From Leptospira neocaledonica (GTDB lineage: Bacteria > Spirochaetota > Leptospiria > Leptospirales > Leptospiraceae), in the NCBI RefSeq assembly GCF_002812205.1, contig NZ_NPEA01000006.1, positions 62,001 to 126,000 on the forward strand: a stretch of DNA of 64,000 nt. The letters are read 5' to 3'. How positions within the stretch are numbered: the first letter of the stretch is position 1; every line of letters starts with the position of its first letter. Positions 33,114 through 43,481 of the stretch are shown here, in pieces. Made by a program: the position numbers and the translations under genes. The notes below the pieces were generated by a model, which worked only from the letters and a program-made list of their open reading frames with translations, had not been told where the DNA came from and ran no database searches.

Positions 33114-35018
33114 ATGCCCCAACATGGACCGGATTTTCATAACCTACCAAATTCTTCCATCCAAGGCCTAACTCCCCTACAGTCCCATGTATTCGGGACA
33201 AAGTTCGGAGGGGTTTCCGACCCTACCAAGGTCCTTGCCCAAAATATTGCAGATCTTCCTTCTCCGTTTTTATTACCGGATATGGATGAATCTATCCGCA
33301 TTCTTCAATCTGCAGTTCTAGAAAAAAAATCAATCCTACTCTTTGGAGATAGGGACAGCGACGGAGTATGTTCCACGAGCCTTCTCGCCAATTTTTTAAG
33401 AGGAATCCATCCAGGGACGCTTAACGTAAAAACTTCCAGCGAAGAGGATTACGGGCTCTGCGAACCTGCAATGAAATACGTAAGGGAAGTCAAACCGGAC
33501 CTACTCGTAACTCTGGACTTCGGAACAAGCAATAGCGAAGAAATAGAAGAATTAAATAAAGAAGGTATACAAGTAGTGGTATTAGATCACCACGAGATTC
33601 CGGAAAGAATACCTTCTTCCTGTAAACTGATCTCTCCTAAAAGAGGAGATTCTCTCTATCCTACCGAAAAGATCTGCACATCCGTCATTGCATGGAAATT
33701 GATCACAGCATGGCTTTATAGTACATTAGAAAATTATAATTCTTTGGTCTGGATTCCGGATGGAGAGACATTTTTCAGCGGTTCCCTCGTCAAAAACGGG
33801 ATCAAACTTTTTAAAGGGGATAAATCGGAAGCTGAAAAACATTTTGTTGGCAATTTTATAGATTGGCCCTCGACTTCCAAAACCCAATTTCCGGAAAGAG
33901 AAGTTTTTTATTCTCAAATCTCCTCTTCTCCTGCGATCTGGGAACAGGTTTTAAAAAATCTGGATCTTGCTTCTATCGGCACGATCACCGACATGATGCC
34001 TCTTGTGGGAGAAAATAGAATCATAGTCAAAGAAGGTTGTTATACTTTACAAAAAATCAAAACGGGAGAATTTTCACATCGCCCCGGCTTGGAAAAACTT
34101 TTCTCTCAATTGGATTTAGATAAGAAGAAGGTACTCTCCAGAGATCTGGGCTGGAGTATTGGCCCGGCATTAAACGCTGCAGGAAGAATGCAAAAAACGG
34201 AAGCGGCACTTGGACTTCTTCTTTCCAACTCGGATAAAGAGGCGGAATCCCTTGCAACGGACCTTCTAAAATTAAACGAAGAAAGAAGAGAAAGAACCAA
34301 AAGAAATTTATTCAGGGTAGAAGGTTTCCTAAAAAGGAAAAGAGAAAGGACCGAAAGGCCCATCCTTTTCTGTTATGAGCCCGATTTCGAACCTGGAGTT
34401 TCCGGCATTGTAGCCACAAGACTCGTGGAACAATACAAAAGACCTGTTATATTCATTGCGCCCGACCATGGACACGCAAAAGGAAGTGTAAGAGCTTACG
34501 GTAGCGAAAATGTACTCAACCTTCTCAAAAAAGCAGAGAATATTTTTCATCAATTTGGTGGTCATAAAGAAGCCGGAGGATTTTCTCTTTCCATAGATCA
34601 GATTCCGAAACTTGCAGAAATTCTTTTCCAAGAAGCAGGAAGCTGGCTGGAATCCGAAAAAGTTTCGGGCTTCCAAGAAGAAACTAGAAGTTTAGTAAGT
34701 CTCCGTCCCCAAGAGTTAAGAGAAAATTTATATACCGAGCTTGGATTATTCGAACCTTTCGGAATGGAAAATCCTGCTCCATTACTTTCCGTAAAAGGAG
34801 CAAGAATACTTTCTTATCGTCCTTTGTCGGATGGTAAACATGCAAGGTTCAAAATTTTGGCCGCTTCCGAATCCGTCCAAGCAATTATCTGGAATAAGGC
34901 GGAAGAATTCTCCCAATTATTAAGAGAAAAAGGTGAGTTAGATCTTTGGGGTTGCTTAGAAGAGAACACATTCAGAGGCAAGACTAACCTTCAGTTTGTG
35001 ATCCAATCCTTTGCGTAG
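33114..35018 (+). CDS. recJ: single-stranded-DNA exonuclease RecJ
   Basis: DHH-family 5'-3' exonuclease of recombination and mismatch repair. It has 634 residues from the ATG at 33114 (a TTG at 33099, overlapping bactofilin, is an alternative). Catalytic motifs: GDRDSDGVCSTSLL, TLDFGTS and VLDHHEIPE. The DHHA1 part has FGGHKEAGGFSLS and a C-terminal OB-like domain follows. An insertion of roughly 80-90 residues (about 195-285) sits between the DHH motif and the next conserved block. Confidence 0.92.
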   Translation: MPQHGPDFHNLPNSSIQGLTPLQSHVFGTKFGGVSDPTKVLAQNIADLPSPFLLPDMDESIRILQSAVLEKKSILLFGDRDSDGVCSTSLLANFLRGIHPGTLNVKTSSEEDYGLCEPAMKYVREVKPDLLVTLDFGTSNSEEIEELNKEGIQVVVLDHHEIPERIPSSCKLISPKRGDSLYPTEKICTSVIAWKLITAWLYSTLENYNSLVWIPDGETFFSGSLVKNGIKLFKGDKSEAEKHFVGNFIDWPSTSKTQFPEREVFYSQISSSPAIWEQVLKNLDLASIGTITDMMPLVGENRIIVKEGCYTLQKIKTGEFSHRPGLEKLFSQLDLDKKKVLSRDLGWSIGPALNAAGRMQKTEAALGLLLSNSDKEAESLATDLLKLNEERRERTKRNLFRVEGFLKRKRERTERPILFCYEPDFEPGVSGIVATRLVEQYKRPVIFIAPDHGHAKGSVRAYGSENVLNLLKKAENIFHQFGGHKEAGGFSLSIDQIPKLAEILFQEAGSWLESEKVSGFQEETRSLVSLRPQELRENLYTELGLFEPFGMENPAPLLSVKGARILSYRPLSDGKHARFKILAASESVQAIIWNKAEEFSQLLREKGELDLWGCLEENTFRGKTNLQFVIQSFA

Positions 35019-35025
35019 CTAATTA

Positions 35026-36492
35026 TCAGTCTTCCGATTCGTCGGAATCTTGCGAGCTTGCTTCCGGCGCCTGCTTAGACCCTTCTCCGTTTGGGCGACC
35101 CTTTCTATTACGATCTTTAAATCGGCCGCCGCCACTTCCTTTTTCTTTACGGTTTCGATTCGGGCGTTCACGTTCGCTGCTTTCTTTTCGGCCTCCGCCT
35201 CCACCAATACTATTTGGCAACACGGGTCTTTTACGGAGAGAGATTTCCCAGAAGAATGCAGACTGTAGAGCCTGATCATTATTATCCGCGATCGCATTGA
35301 TCTTAAAGACGTAAAACGCGTCGTAGAAGAAGTCTTTCTTACGGAAGAAATTATTTTGGGAGGCCTTATCGTCTTCGGTATGAGTAAATCTTTCCTGAGA
35401 AGCAAAGACCTTGATCAGTCTTTCCTTATCTTTTTTAGGAGTTCCCAATCTCTGGAAAATAGGCTCTAAAGATTGTTTTAAGGAAGCAACCAGGTGCCCC
35501 CCACTCTTCTTGGTTAAAGATTCTTCGGAAAGGTCTGAAAATAAAAGTGCATAAAAGATCTGAGGAGTGAGTTCCTCTCTTTCGGAAAGAAGTTTGTCGG
35601 CAATTACCAAACGTTTTCCGACTCTGGTTTCCAAAAACTTGTCCCCGAAATCCGGATTTTTTCTGCGTTCTTTCTCGAATGCTTCTTTAAATAGAACTTC
35701 CAGAAGGGAATTTTGGGCCATTCCTTGGAAAATGAGAGAAGTTCTCCAGGTGCGGAAAATTTTATTATATTCTTCCAACATACGAGAAGAAGAAGCCTTC
35801 TCTAATTCGTGAACATTCTTCTTAATAGATTTAGAAGTTCCTCTGTCGATTTTTAGACCGAGAAGTACTGCAAACTTTACCGCGCGCAACATTCTCACAG
35901 GATCTTCTCTGAAAGAAATATCGGGATTTCCGATCACTCTCAGTTGTCTGCTTTGGATATCTTCGTATCCACCTACATAATCCACGATAGAATCGTTACG
36001 GATATCATAGTATAACGCGTTGATGGTGAAATCTCTTCTGGCGGCGTCTTCTTGCGGAGTTCCGAATTTATTATCCCGTTTGATCAGATAATCCTGATCT
36101 TCTACAGGTTTTTCGAAACGATGTTCGGGAAGAGAACGAAAAGTGCTGACCTCGATCACCTTTCCCTTGAAGAGAATATGAACAATTTTAAATCTACGAC
36201 CGATGATACGGCAATTATTAAAGATTTTCTTAATTTGATTCGGAGTCGCGTTGGTGACCACGTCGAAATCTTTCGGCTTTCGTCCCAAAAGAAGATCCCG
36301 CACTCCTCCACCTACAATATAGGCCTTGTATCCGAATTTATGGAGACGGTGGATGATCTTTACCGCATCCTCGTCGATCATTGTCTTACGAATCGGATGC
36401 GAATCCCGATAAAATCTCCTTCCCTCCGGATAAATAAGAATGTCGTCGACGGATCCTATTTTTTTCTTGAAGAGATTGGACAGAAATTTCAT
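35026..36492 (-). CDS. pcnB: poly(A) polymerase / CCA-type nucleotidyltransferase PcnB
   Basis: Class II nucleotidyltransferase of the PcnB type, which adds 3' A-tails to RNA and promotes decay. It has 488 residues. The catalytic stretch is [26 protein letters not shown] with the DxD pair. The block [14 protein letters not shown] and the second block around [12 protein letters not shown] follow, then the helical neck and body. The last 70 residues are Arg/Lys/Gly-rich and disordered, typical of PcnB rather than CCA enzymes. A tRNA-end-repair role cannot be excluded. It is convergent with recJ, 7 bases apart. Confidence 0.85.
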   Translation of the reverse strand: MKFLSNLFKKKIGSVDDILIYPEGRRFYRDSHPIRKTMIDEDAVKIIHRLHKFGYKAYIVGGGVRDLLLGRKPKDFDVVTNATPNQIKKIFNNCRIIGRRFKIVHILFKGKVIEVSTFRSLPEHRFEKPVEDQDYLIKRDNKFGTPQEDAARRDFTINALYYDIRNDSIVDYVGGYEDIQSRQLRVIGNPDISFREDPVRMLRAVKFAVLLGLKIDRGTSKSIKKNVHELEKASSSRMLEEYNKIFRTWRTSLIFQGMAQNSLLEVLFKEAFEKERRKNPDFGDKFLETRVGKRLVIADKLLSEREELTPQIFYALLFSDLSEESLTKKSGGHLVASLKQSLEPIFQRLGTPKKDKERLIKVFASQERFTHTEDDKASQNNFFRKKDFFYDAFYVFKINAIADNNDQALQSAFFWEISLRKRPVLPNSIGGGGGRKESSERERPNRNRKEKGSGGGRFKDRNRKGRPNGEGSKQAPEASSQDSDESED

Positions 36493-36551
36493 ATGATGGG
36501 ATAGTTAAGTCCTATAATCCCCGTCGGACCCCTACCTGCAAGTAAAAATCT

Positions 36552-37568
36552 ATGAACAACGAGGCAAAGTTCGAAGACCGTCCCAGAGCCGCAGAAAGGC
36601 TGAAGATCAAGTATCTTCGCTTCCGTTCTTCCTGGCTAAAAATCAAAGAAAAAGGGTCTCGTAAAATTTCTTTCCTACTCGTGCCTCATGATCACGAAGC
36701 TGTGCTGAATGTGGAGCTTAGCGTTTTTATGGCCGCGTTTTTAGGAGTACTTTCCGTTCTTCTTTTTCTGCTCGCGAGTGCATTCGTGGTCTACATGAAC
36801 TTTTTTTTCGTACCGAATCGAGAGTTGATCCGAGAGACTGACAATAATGTGGGGTTATTTCTTTATTATAACTCTCTTCTCAAAGACGCTAAGAAAGAAA
36901 TTTCCGGATTAGAAAAAAAGACGGAACAATTGAACCTGGTCGCTTGGGAAGAAGTTCCCTGGAAAAGAATTCTCACCTTCGATTACGTACCAGAGTTCAG
37001 CTTAAAAAAGAATGTTCCTGAATCTTCGACTAACATGGATTTATATTCCGATACTGTAGAAGGTTTCGCGGAAAGAAATATAGAATTATACAAGATCAAA
37101 CATGCCTTCCAAAATGCATTTGATTACTTGGAAGAAAGAGAGTCTATTCTATATGCGATGCCAAGAGGTCGACCTTTGAAACCTGGAGTAGGATTTGTAA
37201 CTTCTACTTTCGGAGGAAGGGTGGATCCGTTCGGGTTAGTAGAAATGGGAGAGTTCCACTCAGGTATCGATTTTGCCGCGGGTGAAGGAACTCCTATCTA
37301 CGCAACTGCCCCAGGCGTGATAGAAGATAATGGACAATCCGCTGGAGGACTCGGAAAAAGTATTCGTATCAATCACTTGAACGGATTTTATACAGTGTAT
37401 GGACACTGTTCCGTAGTCTTCGTTGAAAAAGGGCAATTAGTAACCAGAGGGCAACATATCGGAAACGTAGGCTCCACAGGAAAAGCCACAGGACCTCACG
37501 TACATTATGAGGTTCATATAGGTTATGATCCTCCAATGGACCCTGCAGAATTCGTTAATATGGAATAA
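36552..37568 (+). CDS. M23-family peptidase (LytM/NlpD-like)
   Basis: A 338-residue, membrane-anchored zinc peptidase or its inactive relative. One transmembrane helix (about 57-82) follows a basic cytoplasmic head, then a coiled-coil stretch (about 95-125). The M23 domain (about 210-330) keeps the zinc motif in [22 protein letters not shown] (HxxxD) and the HxH in [15 protein letters not shown]. So it should be active on peptidoglycan cross-links. lgt follows on the same strand with a 71-base gap. Confidence 0.92.
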   Translation: MNNEAKFEDRPRAAERLKIKYLRFRSSWLKIKEKGSRKISFLLVPHDHEAVLNVELSVFMAAFLGVLSVLLFLLASAFVVYMNFFFVPNRELIRETDNNVGLFLYYNSLLKDAKKEISGLEKKTEQLNLVAWEEVPWKRILTFDYVPEFSLKKNVPESSTNMDLYSDTVEGFAERNIELYKIKHAFQNAFDYLEERESILYAMPRGRPLKPGVGFVTSTFGGRVDPFGLVEMGEFHSGIDFAAGEGTPIYATAPGVIEDNGQSAGGLGKSIRINHLNGFYTVYGHCSVVFVEKGQLVTRGQHIGNVGSTGKATGPHVHYEVHIGYDPPMDPAEFVNME

Positions 37569-37639
37569 TTTTTAATCTCTCCGAAACTTTCCCGATTCGG
37601 GGAACGAATATAAGGGAAAAAAGATCCAAAGAAGGAACC

Positions 37640-38605
37640 ATGTATAAAGTCATAGATATTCCCGGACTAGTACCATTCGTCCAGAAATACATCAGCAGCG
37701 GCTGGGAAGGAATTTCCACATTCAGTATTTTAGTAGTGATCGCCTTTTTGGCGGCTTCTTATTTTTTACCCAAAGAATTAGAAAGAAAACATCTGGATCC
37801 AGCTCATGCAGATTGGCTTTTGATCCTAGGGGTTTTCGGAACATTCGTAGGCGCTAAGGTATTTTTTATCTTCGAGATCTGGGACCAAGTATTCGTAGAT
37901 ACCCCTGGCTTTGACGGAAAGTATTTATACCCACTCACCCACTTTGATGGTTTCCCTGGTCGCCCTGGACTTTGGTCCAGTTTATTCTCCGGCAGTGGTT
38001 TGGTATTTTACGGAGGATTCCTGTTCGGAATCTTATTTATCAGCTTATACATGATCCAAAACAAATTGGATATAAAAGCTTACTTGGACGCTACAATTCC
38101 AAGCATGGCATTGGGTTATGCAATAGGTAGATTAGGATGTTTTGTTTCCGGAGATGGTTGTTACGGATTTGCAACTCATGCAGACATTCCAGTTTTAACA
38201 TTCACGTATTGGCCAACAAGTGCAGTCCCAAGTGGGGTTCCAGTTTGGAATACTCCAGTTATGGAATCGTTCGTATCTTTTCTATTTTTCATCTACTTCC
38301 AAAAATGGGCAAGATTCCAGAACTTCAAAAAATTCAGCCTCGGTGCTCAATATCTGATCCTACATGGACTTGCAAGATTAGGAATAGAATTCTTAAGAGT
38401 AAATAAGGCAGTCATCCCATTCATTGACCCTCCGATACAATCCAACATTCCTGGTGCTACCGGAGAAACTACTACCTTCTTAAACGGATATTACTGGCAT
38501 GGATTTTCTCAATCTCAGTATGTATCGATCGCAATCATATTGGTTGGTATATACTTCTTAGTGAAATGGAAACTCTGGGAGAAGGAACAACCAGTAACGG
38601 CTTAA
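37640..38605 (+). CDS. lgt: prolipoprotein diacylglyceryl transferase
   Basis: Attaches diacylglycerol to the lipobox cysteine of prelipoproteins, the first step of lipoprotein maturation, important for a lipoprotein-rich spirochaete. It has 321 residues and seven hydrophobic segments. The family signature [18 protein letters not shown] (around residue 162) is present, as is the arginine in [15 protein letters not shown]. It is slightly longer than proteobacterial Lgt (about 290) because of loops around residues 75-110 and 260-285. The start has an AAGGA site. Confidence 0.93.
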   Translation: MYKVIDIPGLVPFVQKYISSGWEGISTFSILVVIAFLAASYFLPKELERKHLDPAHADWLLILGVFGTFVGAKVFFIFEIWDQVFVDTPGFDGKYLYPLTHFDGFPGRPGLWSSLFSGSGLVFYGGFLFGILFISLYMIQNKLDIKAYLDATIPSMALGYAIGRLGCFVSGDGCYGFATHADIPVLTFTYWPTSAVPSGVPVWNTPVMESFVSFLFFIYFQKWARFQNFKKFSLGAQYLILHGLARLGIEFLRVNKAVIPFIDPPIQSNIPGATGETTTFLNGYYWHGFSQSQYVSIAIILVGIYFLVKWKLWEKEQPVTA

Positions 38606-38615
38606 ATATCGCAAA

Positions 38616-38877
38616 AGTTTTCTCACAGAGAGCACCGAGGTCACAGAGAGTTAGTTAAAAAGTATGTAGGAATTCCTACATGAACTAAAGGCCGCCCCCA
38701 CCCTGCATTGGGATTGGGGGAGTGGCTTGTGGGAACCTCATTCCCCGTATCACAAAATCCATCCTTAGTCAACAAGATCCTTTCTTTCAAATCCGTGTTG
38801 GAGTTCCTACATTACCCTTCTCTGTGGGCTCCGTGTCTTTGTGTGAAAATATCTCTGTGGCTCTCGTCCACTCCGCG
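38616..38877. repeat. composite intergenic repeat between lgt and dsbD
   Basis: A 260-base mosaic with no gene. The left end (38616-38651) has CACAGAG words. The right end (38819-38877) has TTCTCTGTGGGCTCCGTG and TTTGTGTGAAAAT followed by CTCTGTGGCTCTC. The left end is the right-end pattern reversed, so the element is bounded by inverted arms. Inside are a perfect 18-base palindrome ATGTAGGAATTCCTACAT (38664-38681), a C-run/G-run hairpin near 38694-38722 and a second GGAGTTCCTACAT (from 38803). It lies between convergent genes. Confidence 0.6.
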
Positions 38878-38879
38878 TC

Positions 38880-40286
38880 TCACTCTCCGGAGGCGTGGAA
38901 CTTCTCACCTTTGATGGTGCGGATCATATCCGCCGTATTTAAATAATTCGTAGTTTTAAAAAGGACCTTCCCGTCGGAAGAGAAGATCACAAAGAAAGGA
39001 AGACCAATTTTTAATTCAGGAAATCTAGGGTCATTCTCATATATTAGAAAATCCTTATCATCGTCCCTGATTTTTAAAAGGATAGTTTTACCGAGCGCCT
39101 GGTTCAAATTTGTATCGGATAAGGTCAGGTCTTCGAAGGCTTTACAATTAGAACACCAATCTGCATAGAAGTCCGCAAATACCAACCGATCTTCATTACG
39201 AGCAGTCTCGAATGCAGTTTCGGAAATTCGATGCCATTCAAGATTTCCGTGCTCTTCTACCAGATCCTTTTTGATCCCGCCGGTTCCAACTCCCCAACCT
39301 ACAAGTCGAATGAGAATTGCGCTAGAACAAATAAGTCCGGTAAGAAGTAGTGCCTTCTTCGTTCTTTCCGTACGCAGAAGAGACTTAGGTTGATACAAAT
39401 ACGCAGCAACCAAAACTCCAAGAGCAGTAGCTAAGATCCCAAGGCTGAGATCGAATGGTACAGACCATAATTGCATTGCCTTATTATAATAAGACCAGGC
39501 AAAGTAGAAGACCACAAATCCTAAAACGATCTGTATCCATCTAGTCCACTTACCTCCGCGAGGAAGAGAAAGCCCAAACACTCCTAAAAATAAAAACGGC
39601 AATCCAAGTCCGAGTCCGAACAATGCCATCTTAAATGCGGAAACCGCTAAAGAATACACACTGATACTTTGAACTCCTGCAGTTACTTGGATTAAAATGG
39701 CAACTACGATCGGTCCAACACAAGGAGAGGACAGGAAACCTGCTCCCATCCCCAAAAGGAAAGTGCCCTTCCAACCTTGGCAACCTCTCCATTCCTTATT
39801 AGGAAAAATTGGTAAATACAAAAATCCTAATGAAGCAAGTCCCAATAAAAAGATAAGAGCAGCTAAGAATAGATTGGTTCCTGGATATCTGAGTACAGTG
39901 TTAAATGCACCGCCTGAAATCCCAGCCACGAGCCCGAAGCAAAAATACATGAACGCCAATCCGGTATAATATACCAAAGGATGGAATACCTTGTTCGAAG
40001 CAGTCTCTCCCCTTGCCTGGATGATTCCTACAGTGATCGGATACAAAGGATAAACACAAGGAAGAAGGCTCGCACAAAGCCCTCCCAATACCAGAAAGAT
40101 GGCAGAATTAAATCCGAATTCGGAACCGGAGAGCCCGGTTTCCAGCCACTGATTTAAGGAGGAAATCCAGGATTCGGAAACGACCTGGGATTGAGCGTGT
40201 AAAGAGCTAGTTAGAAAAAAGAAGAATATTAGAAGGCCGGCACGAGGCGCGAACGCTAAGGAAAGAAGGATCCGAATTTTCTTCAT
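38880..40286 (-). CDS. DsbD-like thiol:disulfide interchange protein
   Basis: Carries reducing power across the inner membrane to periplasmic proteins. With the ATG at 40286 it has 468 residues. After a signal, eight hydrophobic segments contain the DsbD/CcdA cysteines in SLLPCVYPLYPITVGI and SSPCVGPIVVAIL. The C-terminal thioredoxin domain (about 350-468) has YADWCSNCKAFE. The N-terminal immunoglobulin-like DsbD alpha domain is missing, so electrons end at the C-terminal thioredoxin. A TTG at 40307 is another possible start. Confidence 0.88.
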   Translation of the reverse strand: MKKIRILLSLAFAPRAGLLIFFFFLTSSLHAQSQVVSESWISSLNQWLETGLSGSEFGFNSAIFLVLGGLCASLLPCVYPLYPITVGIIQARGETASNKVFHPLVYYTGLAFMYFCFGLVAGISGGAFNTVLRYPGTNLFLAALIFLLGLASLGFLYLPIFPNKEWRGCQGWKGTFLLGMGAGFLSSPCVGPIVVAILIQVTAGVQSISVYSLAVSAFKMALFGLGLGLPFLFLGVFGLSLPRGGKWTRWIQIVLGFVVFYFAWSYYNKAMQLWSVPFDLSLGILATALGVLVAAYLYQPKSLLRTERTKKALLLTGLICSSAILIRLVGWGVGTGGIKKDLVEEHGNLEWHRISETAFETARNEDRLVFADFYADWCSNCKAFEDLTLSDTNLNQALGKTILLKIRDDDKDFLIYENDPRFPELKIGLPFFVIFSSDGKVLFKTTNYLNTADMIRTIKGEKFHASGE

Positions 40287-40465
40287 GGAATGGACGATTA
40301 GACCCAAATAGGATTTCTCTTTCTCCTAAGATTCATTATCGGACTCCATAACTTTGAAACCAAATTGCGATTTCTAAAAGTATGGTCAATCCTGAATTCC
40401 CAGGAGGACACCCTTAGATTTTTGGTCTGTACTTGTTTTGACGAGCGGAAAAGGGGAAAGGATAG

Positions 40466-40498
40466 AAAAACCCGATCCTTTCCTAAAAAAAGACCGGG
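40466..40498 (-). terminator. Rho-independent terminator of the porin gene
   Basis: On the minus strand, CCCGGTC pairs with GATCGGG (7 bp including one G:T), with a 14-base A/T-rich loop, followed by TTTTTC. It lies 18 bases beyond the porin stop. Confidence 0.7.
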
Positions 40499-40516
40499 CA
40501 TAAGGTTTAGGACATT

Positions 40517-42433
40517 TCAGATGGCGAACTGAAGTGTCAGTGAGAAATAGGTACTATTCTTATCGATATTATATTGTTTTTGGTTCTTGATCGCGTCTCC
40601 CGCGTAAAGAACCGTAGCTCCTGCCCAGATCGAGAAATAGTCATTGATCTTCTTGATATAGATCAGGTCATATTCCAGCAAAAGTCTGTGTCCAGGTTGC
40701 CAATTTTTCAGGAAAGGATTGTTCGCGTAGTTTTCGGTACTTCCAGAAACTGTCTTGTTTGCAAGGAAGTCTCCATTTGCATCGTATCCAGTGCTTCCAG
40801 TAACCGCGTTCCTGTTACCGTCATACCATGCATCTTGGACTTTATCCTTTCGAATATCGTAAATTGCGAAAATGAATCTTCCCCAAGTATCATCGTAATA
40901 TTGGATATGAACGGAAGAAGTTCTTACGTTTGCCCAAAAGGCAGCGTTTGCGATACCGTTTCCTGAGTCGAAATAAGGAAATCCACCGGATCTTGTAGCA
41001 AATAAAGGATCCCAGGTTGCGGACTTTCCATCAGTTCTATTCGGGTCACCGGATGCTCTTGCAAATTGGACTCCCAGACGGAAACCTTTATAGTTATACC
41101 CTGTTTGAGCTAAGAAGAAGGAAGCGTCATGCTGAACAGTTTCCTTGTAAGCGGCATGTTTGTTCGTTCCGGATCCGATCGTAGTATTCAGAGTATCCCA
41201 AGAAGCGTCTATTGTCTGCCCAGTGCTTCCTGTTTGAGCCGCGTATTCTAAACCCCAATCCCAGGATTTTCCTGCAGGAAGGCTTCTTCCAGACGCAGTT
41301 CTGTTGCTCAAACGAACTCCAGTTGTGAATAGATTGTCTCTACCGTTCGTTCTTTCATTCGGATCTACGAGTAAGCCGGTGGCAGTAGTAGTATTATACT
41401 TTTTGATCACACCGATCTCGTATATATCAACCACTAACTCTTCGGAAGGTTTCCAAGTATTGTATAAGAAGGCGAGATATGTATCATTGAGGGCTTTTGC
41501 TCCACCAACTTTTTGATTATTCGCAGTCACAAATCCGTTTGGACCATTACTCTCTTCTGCAAGAACAGTATAACCTGCATGAGTGGACCAAGTTTTGGTA
41601 TCGAATGCGACTCTAACCCCGTCGAAAGAGTTACCGATCTGGCTATCATTACGAGCACCAATGATCCTGGAATCTCCGTATGAGAAAACCTGACGTCCTA
41701 AATACAATTTTGTATAAGGAAGAAAATCTTTCCAGATCACATACGCTTCTCGGACATCCGTATTATTTTTTACCGGGATTTGGCTTCCGGGTGCGTATGC
41801 GGTCCCTATAGAGTTCGTAAAAGATGTAGGTCCATATCCCGTTCCGCTTGGATCCTTGTATTGTCCATATAGACGAGTATCTTGGATGGTCAATTTTACG
41901 GCGAAGGATTCATTGATATCCAAAAGTGTCCAGAATTGGCTGTTTTGGGTAACGTAGTTTTTGGAATCACTTGTGGATCTATCAAAATCTTGGTTATTAA
42001 AGTTTTCAAATCTAGGACGGATCTGTAAACCGAAACGAAGGTTATCAGTAATCCAAAGATTGGAACTTTTTTTAACGGAATCTTGGTGTTCCGGAGTTAA
42101 AAGTAAAGTACCAAGTAATTCCCCATCTAACTTACCTTTCCAAGGGCTTTTATAAGGAGCAGCAGGAGTTTTATCTTTTTCCTTCGCATCCCCAGCAGGA
42201 GCAGAAGTGATTGCTGGAGTTTGGGTCGCCGGAGCAGAAGTTTTTTCTTCCGCGGCAGCCGGTTTCGCAGGTGTTGTATCTGCCTGAGTCAGCGTCTCTT
42301 GTTTTGGGGGCTCTACTCCTTGGGCCCAAACTGTCCCTAATCCTAAAAGCCCGAAGGACAAAAAGAGTCGGACTGGCAAGAGTGAATATTTTTTGTTCCG
42401 ACTCGGTCGGTTCGTAACTGTATTTTTTAACAT
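40517..42433 (-). CDS. alginate-export-type outer-membrane porin
   Basis: A 638-residue beta-barrel protein of the alginate_exp (AlgE-like) family. A signal peptide ends VWAQG. A Pro/Ala/Thr-rich low-complexity segment (about 40-95) follows. The barrel begins with LRFGLQIRPRFENFNNQDF and has alternating aromatic strands to the end, closing STYFSLTLQFAI with a terminal aromatic-rich strand. Family members are general or substrate-specific porins; the substrate is unknown and alginate export is not implied. A terminator follows. Confidence 0.82.
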   Translation of the reverse strand: MLKNTVTNRPSRNKKYSLLPVRLFLSFGLLGLGTVWAQGVEPPKQETLTQADTTPAKPAAAEEKTSAPATQTPAITSAPAGDAKEKDKTPAAPYKSPWKGKLDGELLGTLLLTPEHQDSVKKSSNLWITDNLRFGLQIRPRFENFNNQDFDRSTSDSKNYVTQNSQFWTLLDINESFAVKLTIQDTRLYGQYKDPSGTGYGPTSFTNSIGTAYAPGSQIPVKNNTDVREAYVIWKDFLPYTKLYLGRQVFSYGDSRIIGARNDSQIGNSFDGVRVAFDTKTWSTHAGYTVLAEESNGPNGFVTANNQKVGGAKALNDTYLAFLYNTWKPSEELVVDIYEIGVIKKYNTTTATGLLVDPNERTNGRDNLFTTGVRLSNRTASGRSLPAGKSWDWGLEYAAQTGSTGQTIDASWDTLNTTIGSGTNKHAAYKETVQHDASFFLAQTGYNYKGFRLGVQFARASGDPNRTDGKSATWDPLFATRSGGFPYFDSGNGIANAAFWANVRTSSVHIQYYDDTWGRFIFAIYDIRKDKVQDAWYDGNRNAVTGSTGYDANGDFLANKTVSGSTENYANNPFLKNWQPGHRLLLEYDLIYIKKINDYFSIWAGATVLYAGDAIKNQKQYNIDKNSTYFSLTLQFAI

Positions 42434-42670
42434 ATGGGGAGTCCCTTATTTTGGATTAAAATCCAATATAGCGGATATAAATCAGAGTTTAACAGATTTT
42501 GTAAACAATTTATTTGATATTTTTCCAGTTTTTTTGACCTTTAGTCGCTTTTTTGTCCAATAATTGTTTATTAATTCTGACAAATCGGCATCTTCTCTGT
42601 TAAAGTAGAATTTTCCGAAACTTCTTTTACAATCCAGGATTGCACCAAAAGACCGATATAATAAGATAGA

Positions 42671-43429
42671 ATGCAGAGAAGAACAAGACACATAACGCGA
42701 GTCTGGCTACTAATTTTTCTGCTATTCTCCCCTATATTACAAGAATTGAATCCGATCCCTGTATCCATCAGCACGGAACCGGATCTGGACTATAATTACG
42801 AATACGAGAAAAATGGTGTATATACTAAGTTCTCGGACTGGGTTCCTTACAAACTCCATAAATGGGAGCCAAAGTTTTTAGAAGATTATTACGAGATGTA
42901 TGGACTCAAACTTCATTATAAAGAGAATGAGCTAAGAAGAAATATATTCTTTCTAAAAGCCGGTTTACAAAAACGATTTCGCCATCCTAGGAACGCACTT
43001 TGTAGGGTAACGAACGAAGAAGAATACCATAAATATAGACTCCTTATCTTCATGCATATGAATCTGCAGATCATGAGATCCTATATGAGGATCGCTTCTC
43101 AATTTGATAAGAGACATTTATATTTTTATAATTTAGATTTTGCCCACGAGCTAAAACAATCTTTCGAGGTCGCTGATTCATTCTATAAAGAAGCAATTCC
43201 TTATTGGGAAGCTTCCAGAAAATATGCAGACCAAGCTTCGGAAATTGATTACGATCTAGATTTAGGAACTATTGAAACAGAAAGATACGAGATCATCACA
43301 GGTAAGTTGGACTTTGGGCAGATCATTTCTGATCATAGAGAAAGGCTGACTAAAAAAAGGGAAACCGTTGGCGCTTATTTGGCAAAATATCCAGAAGCGG
43401 ATAAGTCAAACTTAGATCAAATCCCATAA
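42671..43429 (+). CDS. secreted helical protein, unknown function
   Basis: A 252-residue protein with a signal or anchor at the N-terminus (WLLIFLLFSPILQ). The rest is mostly helical, with many aromatic and charged residues: KLHKWEPKFLEDYYEMYGLKLHYKENEL, and two long helices around 120-180. No family recognised. A TATAAT-like box lies within about 10 bases of the start, so the mRNA may be nearly leaderless or the true start may be later. It ends at a bidirectional terminator shared with glnA. Confidence 0.6.
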   Translation: MQRRTRHITRVWLLIFLLFSPILQELNPIPVSISTEPDLDYNYEYEKNGVYTKFSDWVPYKLHKWEPKFLEDYYEMYGLKLHYKENELRRNIFFLKAGLQKRFRHPRNALCRVTNEEEYHKYRLLIFMHMNLQIMRSYMRIASQFDKRHLYFYNLDFAHELKQSFEVADSFYKEAIPYWEASRKYADQASEIDYDLDLGTIETERYEIITGKLDFGQIISDHRERLTKKRETVGAYLAKYPEADKSNLDQIP

Positions 43430-43459
43430 AAAAACCCCGAGGATAACTCGGGGTTTTTT
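43428..43459. terminator. bidirectional terminator between the helical protein and glnA
   Basis: A 7-bp stem CCCCGAG/CTCGGGG with a GATAA loop, flanked by seven A residues on the left and six T residues on the right, so it works on both strands for two convergent genes. Confidence 0.93.
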
Positions 43460-43481
43460 AATCCATACTGAATTCTTACAA

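Noticed and set aside
37586..37605. terminator after the M23 peptidase
   Set aside because: The TTCCC/GGGAA stem is short and is not followed by a T-run.
42482..42691. 69-codon minus-strand frame between the porin and the helical protein
   Set aside because: Falls in an AT-rich promoter gap, no ribosome binding site, no recognisable sequence.
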